64,000 nt of DNA from Desulfosporosinus acididurans (GTDB taxonomy: Bacteria > Bacillota > Desulfitobacteriia > Desulfitobacteriales > Desulfitobacteriaceae), in assembly GCF_001029285.1 (NCBI RefSeq), contig NZ_LDZY01000011.1:117649-181648 (forward strand), in the 5' to 3' direction. How positions within the stretch are numbered: position 1 is the first letter of the stretch; each line of letters opens with the position of its first letter. Positions 43,360-53,638 of this stretch are shown piece after piece. Below the pieces are notes generated by a model. That model did not search any database and was not told the DNA's origin. It was given only the letters and a program-made list of their open reading frames with translations. The translations under genes and the position numbers were made by a program.

Positions 43360-44979
43360 ATGATCAGAAAGAAAAAATGGTTGGTTTCAGTCTTATCAGC
43401 TGCTCTTGTTCTTGGATCTGTAGTTACCGGCTGCGGTACCTCAAGCACCCAAGCAACTCAAGGTGCTGGTAAACAAATGAAGGTGAGTTTTGATCCGGGC
43501 GCAGAACCTAAAACCCTCGACCCCCAGATGTCCGACGGTGTTCCCGAAGCAATCATGGAGATGAATTTATTTGAAGGTTTAACCCGTCTGGATAAAAACA
43601 ATAATCCGCAATTGGCAATTGCCAAGAGCATTGACGTATCTGCTGACGGTTTAACTTACACCATCAAACTGAAAGACACAAAGTTCAGCAACGGAGATCC
43701 TTTGACTGCTGATGATTTTAAAGCTTCCTGGCTCCATGCTCTTGATCCAGCGGCAGCTTCAAATTATGCCTACCAATTATACTATTTTAAAAACGCGAAA
43801 GAATATAATGCCGGTAAAGCTACGGCAGATCAAGTGGGTATCGAAGTGAAAGACCCTCATACCTTAGTACTTACTCTGGCAGCTCCTACGCCCTATTTCA
43901 AATCCTTGCTGGCTTTCCAAACCTATTATCCGGTTGACCAAAAAAACGTTAAAGCCAATAAGAACTGGAATACGGAAGCCAAAACCTTTGTGAGCAACGG
44001 TCCCTTTATGATGAAATCATGGACTCACAGCGACACGATGACTCTTGTGAAAAACCCTAATTATTGGGATGCAGCCGATGTTAAACTCTCAGAACTCGAT
44101 TTCAACTTGGTAGAAGATCACAAAGCTGCTGCAACCGCTTTTGATGCCGGACAATTGGATGGCTTATATGACCCAACTCCGGAAGATATCGTCCGCTACA
44201 AAAAATCCGGAACCCTCAAACAAGCTCCTCAATTAGGCACATATTTCTATCGGTTCAACACTACTAAAGCTCCTTTAAATGATCCTCGCGTACGCGAGGC
44301 CCTGTCCATCTGTCTCAATCGTCAGGATTTAATTACCAATGTCTTTAAAGGCGGACAAACTCCGGCCTATGCATACGTACCAGGTGGAATTCCTGATGCC
44401 GCACCAGGTAAAGACTTCCGTACCGTTGGCGGAAATTTCATTACCGAAGATATAGCCAAGGCTAAACAACTGTTAGCTGCAGCTGGTTATCCTGATGGTA
44501 AAAATTTCCCAACTCTGACACTTCTTTATAATACAAACGGTACTCATCAACTCCCTGCCCAAGCTATTCAGGATTTCTGGCATAAGAATTTAGGTATCAA
44601 TGTCAAATTGCTCGGTCAAGAATGGCAAGTTTACCTGCAAACGATGCAAAACCTGCAATACGATGTTGCACGCGCCGGCTGGAATGGCGATTATATCGAT
44701 CCTATGACCTTTATGGATATGTTCACCACCGGAAATGGAGAAAACCAAACTGGTTGGTCCAATGCTCAGTATGACAAAGATATTCAAACCGCAAAGAACA
44801 CTGCAGACCAAGCTGTACGTATGAAAGCCATGCATGATGCGGAAAACATTTTAATGAAAGAAAACCCGATTATGCCGATTTATTTCTATGTACAAAACTA
44901 TGTTATGAAGGACAACATTAAGGGAGTTCTCGTTAATCCTATGGGGGACTTTGATTTCAAAACCGCTTATTTACAATAA
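43360..44979 (+). CDS. oppA: Oligopeptide ABC transporter substrate-binding lipoprotein
   Basis: The 539-residue protein has a lipoprotein signal with the lipobox VVTGC (Cys25) and an SBP family 5 body. Typical OppA features are EPKTLDPQMSDG near residue 48, NLFEGLTRLD near 70, LKDTKFSNGDPLTADDF near 105, and APLNDPRVREALSICLNR near 300. It binds peptides outside the cell for the OppBCDF permease. It starts the opp operon and is separated from oppB by a terminator-like hairpin, which would give excess binding protein. Confidence 0.92.
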   Translation: MIRKKKWLVSVLSAALVLGSVVTGCGTSSTQATQGAGKQMKVSFDPGAEPKTLDPQMSDGVPEAIMEMNLFEGLTRLDKNNNPQLAIAKSIDVSADGLTYTIKLKDTKFSNGDPLTADDFKASWLHALDPAAASNYAYQLYYFKNAKEYNAGKATADQVGIEVKDPHTLVLTLAAPTPYFKSLLAFQTYYPVDQKNVKANKNWNTEAKTFVSNGPFMMKSWTHSDTMTLVKNPNYWDAADVKLSELDFNLVEDHKAAATAFDAGQLDGLYDPTPEDIVRYKKSGTLKQAPQLGTYFYRFNTTKAPLNDPRVREALSICLNRQDLITNVFKGGQTPAYAYVPGGIPDAAPGKDFRTVGGNFITEDIAKAKQLLAAAGYPDGKNFPTLTLLYNTNGTHQLPAQAIQDFWHKNLGINVKLLGQEWQVYLQTMQNLQYDVARAGWNGDYIDPMTFMDMFTTGNGENQTGWSNAQYDKDIQTAKNTADQAVRMKAMHDAENILMKENPIMPIYFYVQNYVMKDNIKGVLVNPMGDFDFKTAYLQ

Positions 44980-45000
44980 CATCATGTTGAGTGGACAGTA

Positions 45001-45038
45001 AGTTAAGGGGCAAGTTCCAGTAACTTGCCCCTTAACTC
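45001..45038 (+). terminator. Hairpin between oppA and oppB
   Basis: TAAGGGGCAAGTT pairs with AACTTGCCCCTTA around a 5-base loop. It is followed by ACTCTG with no long T run, so it probably stabilises oppA mRNA or attenuates rather than fully terminates. Confidence 0.6.
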
Positions 45039-45072
45039 TGTAATTCTGTAACTTTGATTAAGGGGGAGGAAT

Positions 45073-46005
45073 ATGGTTCGCTATTTACTCGGACGAATCC
45101 TGGCGGCTATTTTAGTAATTTGGTTGGTGATAACTCTGACCTTCTTTTTAATGCATGCGATACCCGGCGGCCCATTTGCTTCCGATAAGATTTTGCTGCC
45201 TCAGGTTCAGGCCAACATTAATGCCCGTTACCACTTGAACGATCCTCTGTTTAAGCAATACACCGATTATCTAAAAAATGCTGCGCACTTTGACTTTGGA
45301 CCCACTTTCCGTTATCAGGGACGGTCCGTCAATGATATTATTAAAGAGGGCTTGCCCCGAACAGCGGCTATCGGTTCCATGGCTACTATTCTCGCCTTAA
45401 TCTGCGGCACGTTTTTAGGCATTATTGCTGCCTTGAGGCAAAATAAAACGGCCGATTATGTGGCTACATTTTTGGCTACCATTGGTATCTCCGTACCAAG
45501 TTTCGTAATTGCTACCCTTTTACAGTATTATGTTGGATTTAAACTCCATCTCTTTCCGCCCATCGGCTGGGGAGATCCAAACCAGCTTGTTATGCCCGTT
45601 CTGGCTTTAAGTGCCTACCCTGTGGCCCAAATCACCCGTCTCACTCGGACAAGCATGCTCGATGTTCTCCATCAGGACTATATCAGAACTGCAAAAGCTA
45701 AGGGACTGCCCGGTTATATTATTGTTTTCCGACACGCCCTCAAAAATGCCATTATCCCACTTTTGACGTTCATGGGGCCTTTCTTTGCTTATATTCTCTG
45801 CGGCAATTTTGTTATCGAATATATCTTTAATATTCCCGGAATTGGACAATATTTTGTTACCAGTATTACCAACCGTGATTATCCCGTGATCATGGGGACA
45901 ACGATTCTGGTTGCCACATTAATGGTCACGTTTAACCTTTTGGTGGATATTGCTTATACTCTGGTCGATCCGCGCATCAAGTTAACCGATCAAAAGGGGG
46001 TCTGA
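45073..46005 (+). CDS. oppB: Oligopeptide ABC transporter permease
   Basis: The 310-residue protein has six membrane helices, the OppB start YLLGRILAAILVIWLVITLTF, and the cytoplasmic EAA-type loop QDYIRTAKAKGLPGYIIVFRHALKNA. It is followed 2 bases later by oppC. Confidence 0.93.
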   Translation: MVRYLLGRILAAILVIWLVITLTFFLMHAIPGGPFASDKILLPQVQANINARYHLNDPLFKQYTDYLKNAAHFDFGPTFRYQGRSVNDIIKEGLPRTAAIGSMATILALICGTFLGIIAALRQNKTADYVATFLATIGISVPSFVIATLLQYYVGFKLHLFPPIGWGDPNQLVMPVLALSAYPVAQITRLTRTSMLDVLHQDYIRTAKAKGLPGYIIVFRHALKNAIIPLLTFMGPFFAYILCGNFVIEYIFNIPGIGQYFVTSITNRDYPVIMGTTILVATLMVTFNLLVDIAYTLVDPRIKLTDQKGV

Positions 46006-46007
46006 GC

Positions 46008-46919
46008 ATGAGTTTGCCTTTAGATTCATTTACACCGCTGCAACGAACTCAAAAAACCGATGCGATTAACCGGCCAAGCACCACCCTCTGGCAGGATGCC
46101 CGCCGTCGTTTTAAAAAGAATCCTCTAGCCATGGGCGGGCTGATTGTTCTTATTCTTATCTGTTTGTTTGGCTTTGTAGGGCCCTTCTTCTCTCACTTTA
46201 ACTATTATTCCAATGACTTGAGCCATACCTTAAACCCTCCCAGCTGGGTACATCCCTTCGGCACTGATGAACTGGGCAGGGATATTTTAACCCGAGCTAT
46301 GTATGGAACCCAGATTTCCCTGGCCATTGGTTTTGGTTCAGTACTGATTAACCTGACTATCGGAATCATCTATGGCGGTATCTCCGGCTATGTGGGCGGT
46401 CGCATTGATAATCTGATGCAACGGTTTATTGATATCATCTTTAGTGTTCCTGACATGTTATATGTCATTTTGTTGATGGTTCTTCTTGGTTCTGGTCTGC
46501 GCAATATTTTTATTGTTCTCGGTATCGAATACTGGGTTACCATGGCCAGAATCGTTCGCGGTCAAATCCTGACAATGCGGGAACAAGAATTTGTTTTGGC
46601 CGCCCGCACTCTAGGAGCAAGCACTCCCCGCATTCTCTTCAAGCATTTGCTTCCCAATACTGTCGGGCAAATTATTGTAGTATCTGCTTTGCAGATACCA
46701 GCCGCTATTTTTATGGAAGCCTTCCTGAGCTTTATCGGTTTAGGAGTGCAGCCACCTTTGGTTAGTCTTGGATATATGGCCGCCGAAGGACGGGGGAATA
46801 TTCCAGGTTATGCTTTTGCTTTAATTTTTCCGGCAGCTTTAATTGCTATTTTAATGCTGGCATTTAACTTTATTGGTGATGGGCTTCGTGATGCCTTTGA
46901 TCCAAAAATGCGCAAGTAA
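46008..46919 (+). CDS. oppC: Oligopeptide ABC transporter permease
   Basis: The 303-residue protein has the OppC N-terminal extension (WQDARRRFKKNPLAM), six helices, the HPFGTDELGRDILTR motif near residue 85, and the EAA loop EFVLAARTLGASTPRILFKHLLPN. It partners with OppB. Confidence 0.93.
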   Translation: MSLPLDSFTPLQRTQKTDAINRPSTTLWQDARRRFKKNPLAMGGLIVLILICLFGFVGPFFSHFNYYSNDLSHTLNPPSWVHPFGTDELGRDILTRAMYGTQISLAIGFGSVLINLTIGIIYGGISGYVGGRIDNLMQRFIDIIFSVPDMLYVILLMVLLGSGLRNIFIVLGIEYWVTMARIVRGQILTMREQEFVLAARTLGASTPRILFKHLLPNTVGQIIVVSALQIPAAIFMEAFLSFIGLGVQPPLVSLGYMAAEGRGNIPGYAFALIFPAALIAILMLAFNFIGDGLRDAFDPKMRK

Positions 46920-46931
46920 GGAGGAGATATT

Positions 46932-47951
46932 GTGGCTTTACTGGAAGTGGAAAACCTCAGCACCTCCTTCTATACCTATGCTGGAGAAGTGCAGTCAGTT
47001 TCGGGGGTTAGTTTTCATGTCGATGAAGGGGAAGCTGTGGGGATTGTCGGAGAATCCGGCTGCGGTAAGTCGGTAACTGTTCAGTCAATCATGCGTTTGA
47101 TTCCCAATCCCCCCGGAAAAATTAAAAACGGTCAAATCCGTTTAGCGGGCCGGGATTTAGTCCGCCTGCCGGAAAAAGAGATGCAGAAAATCCGGGGCAA
47201 AGAGATCGGTATGATCTTTCAAGACCCGATGACAAGCCTAAATCCTGTGCTTACCATAGGACGGCAGATGACGGAAGTCTTACAGCACCATGAAGGGATC
47301 GGCAAAAATGAAGCTTTAGGACGTGCTGCTAAATATTTGACCATGGTAGGAATTTCTAATCCTGAACGACGTTTGAAACAATATCCTCATGAATTCTCCG
47401 GCGGAATGAGACAAAGGGTTATGATTGCTATGGCCTTGCTCTGCAATCCCAAGCTATTAATTGCAGATGAGCCAACCACTGCCTTGGACGTCACAATTCA
47501 GGCTCAGATCTTGGAGTTAATGAAGGACTTAAAGGATAAAGTTAATACTTCGATCATCTTAATTACCCACGATTTGGGAGTTGTGGCTGGTCTTTGTTCG
47601 CGAATTATCGTCATGTATGGCGGCAAAATCGTAGAAATGGGTTCAACCCAGGATATCTTTAAGGATCCTCGGCACCCTTATACTTGGGGATTGTTAAAAA
47701 GCGTTCCCCGCTTAGATGCCTCCAAGCGCAGCAAACTGGTGCCTATCGTCGGGAGTCCTCCCGATCTGCTTAATCCTCCTAAAGGATGCGGCTTTGCGGC
47801 ACGCTGCCCGCATGCTATGAAGATCTGTGAAACCCAGCCTCCGGCTTATACTGATCTTAATGAAAAACACCGGGCAGCATGCTGGCTTCTTCATCCCGAC
47901 GCTCCCAAGGTGACCTTCAACGGGATTGATGAGAAGGAGGCTAGATCATGA
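46932..47951 (+). CDS. oppD: Oligopeptide ABC transporter ATPase
   Basis: The 339-residue ATPase has Walker A GESGCGKS near residue 40, Q-loop FQDPMTSLNP, signature FSGGMRQR, Walker B LLIADEPTTALD, and the C-terminal oligopeptide extension with the RCPHAM Cys region, a likely Fe-S site in this family. The start is GTG with AAGGAGG upstream. Confidence 0.94.
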   Translation: MALLEVENLSTSFYTYAGEVQSVSGVSFHVDEGEAVGIVGESGCGKSVTVQSIMRLIPNPPGKIKNGQIRLAGRDLVRLPEKEMQKIRGKEIGMIFQDPMTSLNPVLTIGRQMTEVLQHHEGIGKNEALGRAAKYLTMVGISNPERRLKQYPHEFSGGMRQRVMIAMALLCNPKLLIADEPTTALDVTIQAQILELMKDLKDKVNTSIILITHDLGVVAGLCSRIIVMYGGKIVEMGSTQDIFKDPRHPYTWGLLKSVPRLDASKRSKLVPIVGSPPDLLNPPKGCGFAARCPHAMKICETQPPAYTDLNEKHRAACWLLHPDAPKVTFNGIDEKEARS

Positions 47952-48922
47952 GCAACGAAGTTATTCTGGAAGTCAATAATCTAGTCAAACACTTTCCGAT
48001 TAATGAGGGCTTTTTATCCCGTGAAAACAAAAAAGTTCATGCTGTAAACGGCATATCCTTTAAGCTTCATCAGGGAGAAACGTTAGGCTTAGTTGGCGAG
48101 AGCGGCTGCGGCAAATCAACAGCCGGACGTACGATTATCCGCCTCTATGAAGCGACGTCCGGCGAAGCAAAATTTATGGGCCGCAATATCTATGACCTAA
48201 GCAAAAAAGAAATGATGACTGTTCGCCGTGATATGCAGATGATTTTCCAGGATCCCTATGCCTCACTTAATCCGCGGATGACTGTCGGGGATATTATCGG
48301 TGAAGCTCTCGACATTCATCATCTGGCCAGCGGTCAAAAACGCACCAATCGAATCTATGAATTGTTGGAAACTGTCGGGTTGAATTCCGAGCATGCCAAC
48401 CGCTTCCCTCATGAATTTTCCGGTGGTCAGAGACAACGGATCGGGATCGCCCGAGCTTTGGCGGTCAACCCCAAGCTGATTATTTGTGATGAACCTATCT
48501 CAGCTCTCGATGTCTCTATTCAAGCCCAAATCGTTAACATGCTGGAAGAATTGCAAGAACAACTTGGATTGACTTATCTATTTATTGCTCATGACCTTTC
48601 TATGGTTAAACACATCTCCCATCGAATCGCAGTCATGTATTTAGGACGAATTGTAGAAATAACAACGAGCCAAGACCTTTATGATCATCCGATGCACCCT
48701 TATACGCAGGCTCTCTTATCGGCTATACCGATTCCTGATCCGGATGTAGAGCTAAAACGCTCCCGCATAGTCTTAGAGGGCGGGGTTCCAAGTCCCATTG
48801 ACCCACCGAGCGGTTGTTATTTCCGTACACGTTGTCCAAAAGCACAGCAACAATGTGCCCAAACAACCCCTGAATTAAAAGATTGCGGCAACGGACACTT
48901 GGTTGCCTGTCATCTGGTTTAG
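47948..48922 (+). CDS. oppF: Oligopeptide ABC transporter ATPase
   Basis: The 324-residue ATPase has Walker A GESGCGKS, signature FSGGQRQR, Walker B LIICDEPISALD, and the C-terminal extension with RTRCPKAQQQC. Its ATG overlaps the oppD stop by 4 bases, which shows coupling. It closes the opp operon. Confidence 0.94.
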   Translation: MSNEVILEVNNLVKHFPINEGFLSRENKKVHAVNGISFKLHQGETLGLVGESGCGKSTAGRTIIRLYEATSGEAKFMGRNIYDLSKKEMMTVRRDMQMIFQDPYASLNPRMTVGDIIGEALDIHHLASGQKRTNRIYELLETVGLNSEHANRFPHEFSGGQRQRIGIARALAVNPKLIICDEPISALDVSIQAQIVNMLEELQEQLGLTYLFIAHDLSMVKHISHRIAVMYLGRIVEITTSQDLYDHPMHPYTQALLSAIPIPDPDVELKRSRIVLEGGVPSPIDPPSGCYFRTRCPKAQQQCAQTTPELKDCGNGHLVACHLV

Positions 48923-48940
48923 AACAGCTCCTGCTATTAA

Positions 48941-48986
48941 AATAAGAGACGATTGCGTAGAATTGCAGTCGTCTCTTATTTTCGTT
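48941..48986. terminator. Bidirectional terminator between oppF and pucR
   Basis: AATAAGAGACGATTGC pairs with GCAGTCGTCTCTTATT (one mismatch) and has AT tails on both sides. It separates convergent genes. Confidence 0.85.
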
Positions 48987-48992
48987 TCTCAA

Positions 48993-50645
48993 TTATACCC
49001 GTTGATTTAAAATTTGAATGATCTTTAAGCCGAGTTCTAATTCTAAGCGATTTTTATAATCCTCTAGATCAAGTCCGGTGACCTCTTTAATCCGTTCTAA
49101 ACGATAAAGTAAGGTTTTGTAATGAATAAAGAGCGCTTTTGCTGCTTTACTTGCGTTACCATTATACTCTAGAAAGACTTCTAAACTCTTTAAGAGTTCC
49201 GTTTGGTTCTGCCGATCATAGTCCACAAGTATTTTGAGTGATTTAGGAACAAAATCTGCAAGATCATTACCTTGTCCAAACTTGCAAAGCATTCGATAGA
49301 CACCTAGGTCTTGGAACCAGGAAATGACGTCTTCTCCTTGAAGCATTTCTCCATATATTAGGGCATCCTGGGCTTCTTTATAACTCCTTGGAATCTCTTC
49401 GATCTCCGCGGCAACATTACCAATACCAATCCCAATCATGATTTTTTTCCATCGTTTCTTCGCATTATCCTGAATTTCCCGCCCAGCCTTCTTAATCTCC
49501 TCAATCGTTTTACTTGATTCTCTAACAGGCCATAACACAATGATCGAGTCACCTTTATGTCCGAGAATAAAGTCTTTCATTCGTGTTCTCATCACGTTCA
49601 TAATCAATGACTGAATTTCAGCTTTAATTCCTTGAAAAGCAATCTTATCCTGTTTGAACTTAGTATCTGCTAAACACTCATCCAGATTTTTGAGGCTGAA
49701 CAGTACAACAACAAAAGAACGATTAATTTCCCAAGCCAGGAGATTAGCCCTTTCACGCAAACTGCTAACTTCAATCTCTCCGCTAATGAGTTTCTCAACA
49801 ATATCATTGCTAAATTTTTGTTCAACTTCGCGGACGGCAAAACGCCTGACCATCTCCAGGGTTACAACTGTCGTAGCTTGATCCAAACAAATCAATTCCA
49901 TCTCATCCATTGGTTTGTTAATTTCAGTCACAATTAAATAAGCTTTTATCTGGCCTAAGGCTTGAATCGGAACCACAACTTGGTAAACAGGCTCTTCCCC
50001 TGCTCCCGCTATTTTGATGCGATAGGAATTAAAGTCCTTGCTTAGTAATTCCCCTTCATAAAATGTCATCATACCCTCAAAATCAGAAAATTTCTCATCA
50101 GTGGCAGACAAACATTTCCTTTGGTTATCAAAAACACTCACCGGATTTCCAACCAATTCCGCTAAAGTCCTTGTGATCTTATCAAGTCCTTGGCATTGAA
50201 GCGCTAAAGCGGTAAACCGTTCCTGAATTTCTTTATAATATTTGAGTTCAATAACTTGCTTGTTAAAGAGCATCTCCATGACGGGATACATAATATCCAC
50301 ATAGCGAACATTGCCATTTAATTCAATAATAGGCAAACCCACCTCATCGGCAATCTCTAGGATATCCGGCGGGATTCTATCAACAAAGCGCCGAATTTTA
50401 ACCGCCAGCGCGCAGACACCTTTGGCTGCGAGATTTCGGATGAACTCGTGATAGTTCACCTTTCCTCCCAGAGTGGAATATAAACTTGTCAGGAGCAGTT
50501 CACCACCGGCCAGCCAATCGACGATATCCGGAGCTTCCATAATGGTAACCCCTTTAACCACATTCTTAAGGCCCTGGGCACCTGCCATTACTTGTGACGT
50601 TCGAAGAGGTTCGAGTTTGAGCAATTTCTCAACTGTTAATTCCAC
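48993..50645 (-). CDS. pucR: PucR-family transcriptional regulator
   Basis: The 550-residue protein has an N-terminal purine-catabolism regulator domain (about 1-125, with GVTIMEAPDIVDWLAGGELLLTS), a middle GAF-like or CdaR region, and a C-terminal HTH (SLEVFLEYNGNASKAAKALFIHYKT region). PucR-type regulators respond to allantoin or related ureides. The GTG at 50645 is preferred because AGGAGG lies 6 bases upstream; the frame runs further without family similarity. It faces the opp operon and lies downstream of the ureide permease on the same strand. Confidence 0.9.
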   Translation of the reverse strand: MELTVEKLLKLEPLRTSQVMAGAQGLKNVVKGVTIMEAPDIVDWLAGGELLLTSLYSTLGGKVNYHEFIRNLAAKGVCALAVKIRRFVDRIPPDILEIADEVGLPIIELNGNVRYVDIMYPVMEMLFNKQVIELKYYKEIQERFTALALQCQGLDKITRTLAELVGNPVSVFDNQRKCLSATDEKFSDFEGMMTFYEGELLSKDFNSYRIKIAGAGEEPVYQVVVPIQALGQIKAYLIVTEINKPMDEMELICLDQATTVVTLEMVRRFAVREVEQKFSNDIVEKLISGEIEVSSLRERANLLAWEINRSFVVVLFSLKNLDECLADTKFKQDKIAFQGIKAEIQSLIMNVMRTRMKDFILGHKGDSIIVLWPVRESSKTIEEIKKAGREIQDNAKKRWKKIMIGIGIGNVAAEIEEIPRSYKEAQDALIYGEMLQGEDVISWFQDLGVYRMLCKFGQGNDLADFVPKSLKILVDYDRQNQTELLKSLEVFLEYNGNASKAAKALFIHYKTLLYRLERIKEVTGLDLEDYKNRLELELGLKIIQILNQRV

Positions 50646-50818
50646 GTTACTCCTCCTGTTAATAATCATCTTACTTAGAGTATCGTCAATAATTCGTTTA
50701 TTTCTTCTCTTTTCCTGCACCTATATCTTTAATGCCAAAAAAATGCGTTTACATATGAAATTAAAGGAAGCCGTCTTTGCAGCCGACTTCCCCTAACTTA
50801 ATGCTATGATTTTACTAA

Positions 50819-52219
50819 CTAATTGTTCTCAAATATTGTACCACTTTTAAATTTTGACCCTTTAAAGGCAAATTTCATCAGGAGATAATAAGCAATTCCT
50901 GCAACTACCAGGCCAATTATCCAGGCAAGATCGACTTTCAGAAAGGCGGCACCTGCTCCAATCAGCATGGCAAGTATTGCTGCGGGATTATAACCGGCAA
51001 AGACCCCCGCTTGATTGTACAATTCACTAACTTCTACACGTTGTTTTCTTAGGATATAATATTCAATAAGCAAAATTGCGACAATTGGTCCCAAGAACGC
51101 TGAATAGATAAGAATGAACATATCCAGACCTTTGGCTGAGGAATCCTGAACAAGCACCCAGGGAAAGGCACACAGCCCTAACAGTCCAGTAATAAATACT
51201 GCTACTTTATATTTCAATTTTGTGAACAGCTGAATGACATAAGTTGGGGTGACAATATTGGCAACCATGTTTGTGGCAACTGCACCAAGAACGATGAAGG
51301 CCGATACAAATACTGTAATATAGGAATTATCAACGACGATGGCAAAAGCTTTGACAGGATTGGAGATCCCAGTTGCCGATGCCAGCATAGCGCCGATCGT
51401 AATAACAAAACCATAGGCCAGCACAATCGGTGAGAAATAGAGGAAGCCACGTTTTCCATCACGAATACCCGATTTTAACTCTCTCGAATAATCGGCAGCA
51501 CTTAAAAAGATACCTGCATAATTCCCCAGAAAAACCATGATGAAGGAAAAGAAGGGCAACCCCCATGAACCGGTAGCATGAACCCATTTTTGACTAATGA
51601 CACCATTATACTTTGTGACGAGAATGCCAAACACATAAACCAGGGCAACCATAATCACGATAGAAGTCAGCGTTTCAACCCACTTAATAGCATGGAATCC
51701 GTACATCGAGATTACAATTTGCACCAATTGAAGAACAACAAAACAAATAACAACATTATTAAAGGCTCCGCCGGTAATGGCCTTGGCAATTTCGTTTAAG
51801 GCTGTACCCCCGATCCAGCTCTGGACACCATACCAGACAACGGCAGGAATGCCGCGCAATAGTGAGGTTACAGTAGCTCCTTTTAGGCCAAAAGACATTC
51901 TAAGTTGTACGACATAAGGAATTCCGGTTCGATAACCAAGTCTATCATTTAAAGCAAATACCGACGAAATAATGGCGATAGCGATAATGGCGGCTGCAAA
52001 GGTCTGAACGATATTCAACGTGGCAACTCCTGCGACAACTAAACTCGCTCCCAGCGTCATATTACCTAAGTTAACGCCATCTCCGATCCACATAAACATA
52101 TAGGGGATTGGACCTACCGTCCGTTCGTTTGGTGATTTCGGATTCAAAGCTTCATCATGATCTGCCGACTGTGAAACCTGGGTTACGTTTGTTTCGAGGT
52201 CTCCTGAATTTGTAGACAT
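50819..52219 (-). CDS. NCS1-family permease, allantoin/cytosine type
   Basis: The 466-residue protein has about 12 helices and belongs to the NCS1 family (cytosine-purine, uracil, thiamine, allantoin). Typical segments are GPIPYMFMWIGDGVNLGNM near residue 40, FGLKGATVTSLLRGIPAVVWYGVQSW near 110, and NYAGIFLSAADYSRE near 230. The position between pucR and two allantoinases supports allantoin or hydantoin uptake. The substrate is inferred from context. Confidence 0.9.
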   Translation of the reverse strand: MSTNSGDLETNVTQVSQSADHDEALNPKSPNERTVGPIPYMFMWIGDGVNLGNMTLGASLVVAGVATLNIVQTFAAAIIAIAIISSVFALNDRLGYRTGIPYVVQLRMSFGLKGATVTSLLRGIPAVVWYGVQSWIGGTALNEIAKAITGGAFNNVVICFVVLQLVQIVISMYGFHAIKWVETLTSIVIMVALVYVFGILVTKYNGVISQKWVHATGSWGLPFFSFIMVFLGNYAGIFLSAADYSRELKSGIRDGKRGFLYFSPIVLAYGFVITIGAMLASATGISNPVKAFAIVVDNSYITVFVSAFIVLGAVATNMVANIVTPTYVIQLFTKLKYKVAVFITGLLGLCAFPWVLVQDSSAKGLDMFILIYSAFLGPIVAILLIEYYILRKQRVEVSELYNQAGVFAGYNPAAILAMLIGAGAAFLKVDLAWIIGLVVAGIAYYLLMKFAFKGSKFKSGTIFENN

Positions 52220-52270
52220 TTTACCTACTCCTCTTCTTAAGCGTTAGCCCTATTCTAAGCGATCCCTGAA

Positions 52271-53623
52271 TTAAACGAGAGGTCTTAAATGTTTGCCGAT
52301 TGGTTTGGAAACTACTTTTCCGTCTTTAAATATCGTCTTACCTCTGAGAATGGTTTGAATGATGTTTCCGCGGAAGGTGCTGCCTACATATGGGCTGGCC
52401 TTATGTTTATAGAAGAGATCTTCTGCCTGAAGTGTAAACTCCTGATTTAAGTCAACCAGCGCAAAGTCCCCGTCAAATCCTAAGGCAATCTTTCCTTTCC
52501 CAGGAATTTTAAAGACCTCATTGACATTTTGTGCAGTCAATTTGGCAATATCGGCAAGGGGTACTTTTCGCTCATGATAACCATGAGTAAGCAGTGACGA
52601 CAACGTCGTTTGACAGGCTGAGATCCCTCCCCAAACCTTCAAAAACTCTCCGTCTTTCAGCTTGGGATCACACGGTGAATGGTCTGAGGAGATAAAGGTA
52701 AATTCACCGTTGAACAATTTACCCCACATTTTAGTTTGGTTTTGGGCATCGCGGATTGGGGGTGAACATTTGGCGACCGTTCCCATCCGTTCAACATCAT
52801 CATCGGTCAGAATTAAATAATGACCGATGGTTTCACAGGAAACATCAACTCCCCTGTTCCTGGCCTGTGTTACTAACTCCACTGCCCTTGCGGTGCTCAC
52901 GTGGGCAATAATCAATTTGCAGCCCGTTTCCTCAGCGTAGGAAATCATCCGTGAGACATTTTCAATTTCTGTTATGGGCGAATGAGCTGCAAAATAGTCG
53001 CGGACAGTCGTCTTATTGTTGGCCAGAGCTTGAGCAGTTAAGGCACTCACAATCTCAGCGTTTTCACAATGAACCATTAGAGGATAACCAAGCTTGGCTA
53101 ATTTCTCCATGCCGACTAAGGCCGTGTAATCGTCCATTCTCTCAAACTCTGTAATTCCGCTGAAACATGAGAAGGCCTTAAAGCCAACAACGCCGCATTC
53201 GGCAAGCTCTTCCAGCTTATCTAAATTTTTAGGCGTAAGACCGCCCCAAAATCCATAATCGACTAAAGAATCCCTCTGAGCAACGGCAAGCTTATTGTTA
53301 AAGTTTTTAGCATCTAACGTACAGGGATTGCAGTTAAGCGGCATATCAAAATAAGCAACCCCTCCGCCGGCAGCCAGCGCGTTACTTCCGGTGGCGATAG
53401 TTTCCCACTCCGTACGGCCTGGGTCGTTAAAATGAACATGTCCATCTGTCGCACCGGGAAAAACATAGTTACCTGAGGCATCAATCGTTTCCTTAGCCTC
53501 ACCGCTTATTTCCTCAGCGATTTCAACAATTCTTTCATCGTCAACAGCAACATCTGCTTTCTTGACACCGTCTGGACAGACAAGCATTCCCTGCCGAATA
53601 ATTAAGTCATAACGCTTGCTCAT
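52271..53623 (-). CDS. allB: Allantoinase-like cyclic amidohydrolase (first paralogue)
   Basis: The 450-residue protein hydrolyses cyclic amides such as allantoin to allantoate. It has the metal motif HVHFNDPGRTEWET near residue 60, a candidate carboxylated Lys in VVGFKAFSCF, HCEN near 185, and SSDHSPCDP near 310. The residues match AllB well. A second paralogue lies 15 bases upstream on the same strand. One of the two could be a hydantoinase; the assignment is by motif and context. Confidence 0.87.
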   Translation of the reverse strand: MSKRYDLIIRQGMLVCPDGVKKADVAVDDERIVEIAEEISGEAKETIDASGNYVFPGATDGHVHFNDPGRTEWETIATGSNALAAGGGVAYFDMPLNCNPCTLDAKNFNNKLAVAQRDSLVDYGFWGGLTPKNLDKLEELAECGVVGFKAFSCFSGITEFERMDDYTALVGMEKLAKLGYPLMVHCENAEIVSALTAQALANNKTTVRDYFAAHSPITEIENVSRMISYAEETGCKLIIAHVSTARAVELVTQARNRGVDVSCETIGHYLILTDDDVERMGTVAKCSPPIRDAQNQTKMWGKLFNGEFTFISSDHSPCDPKLKDGEFLKVWGGISACQTTLSSLLTHGYHERKVPLADIAKLTAQNVNEVFKIPGKGKIALGFDGDFALVDLNQEFTLQAEDLFYKHKASPYVGSTFRGNIIQTILRGKTIFKDGKVVSKPIGKHLRPLV

Positions 53624-53638
53624 AATTATCCCCCTAAC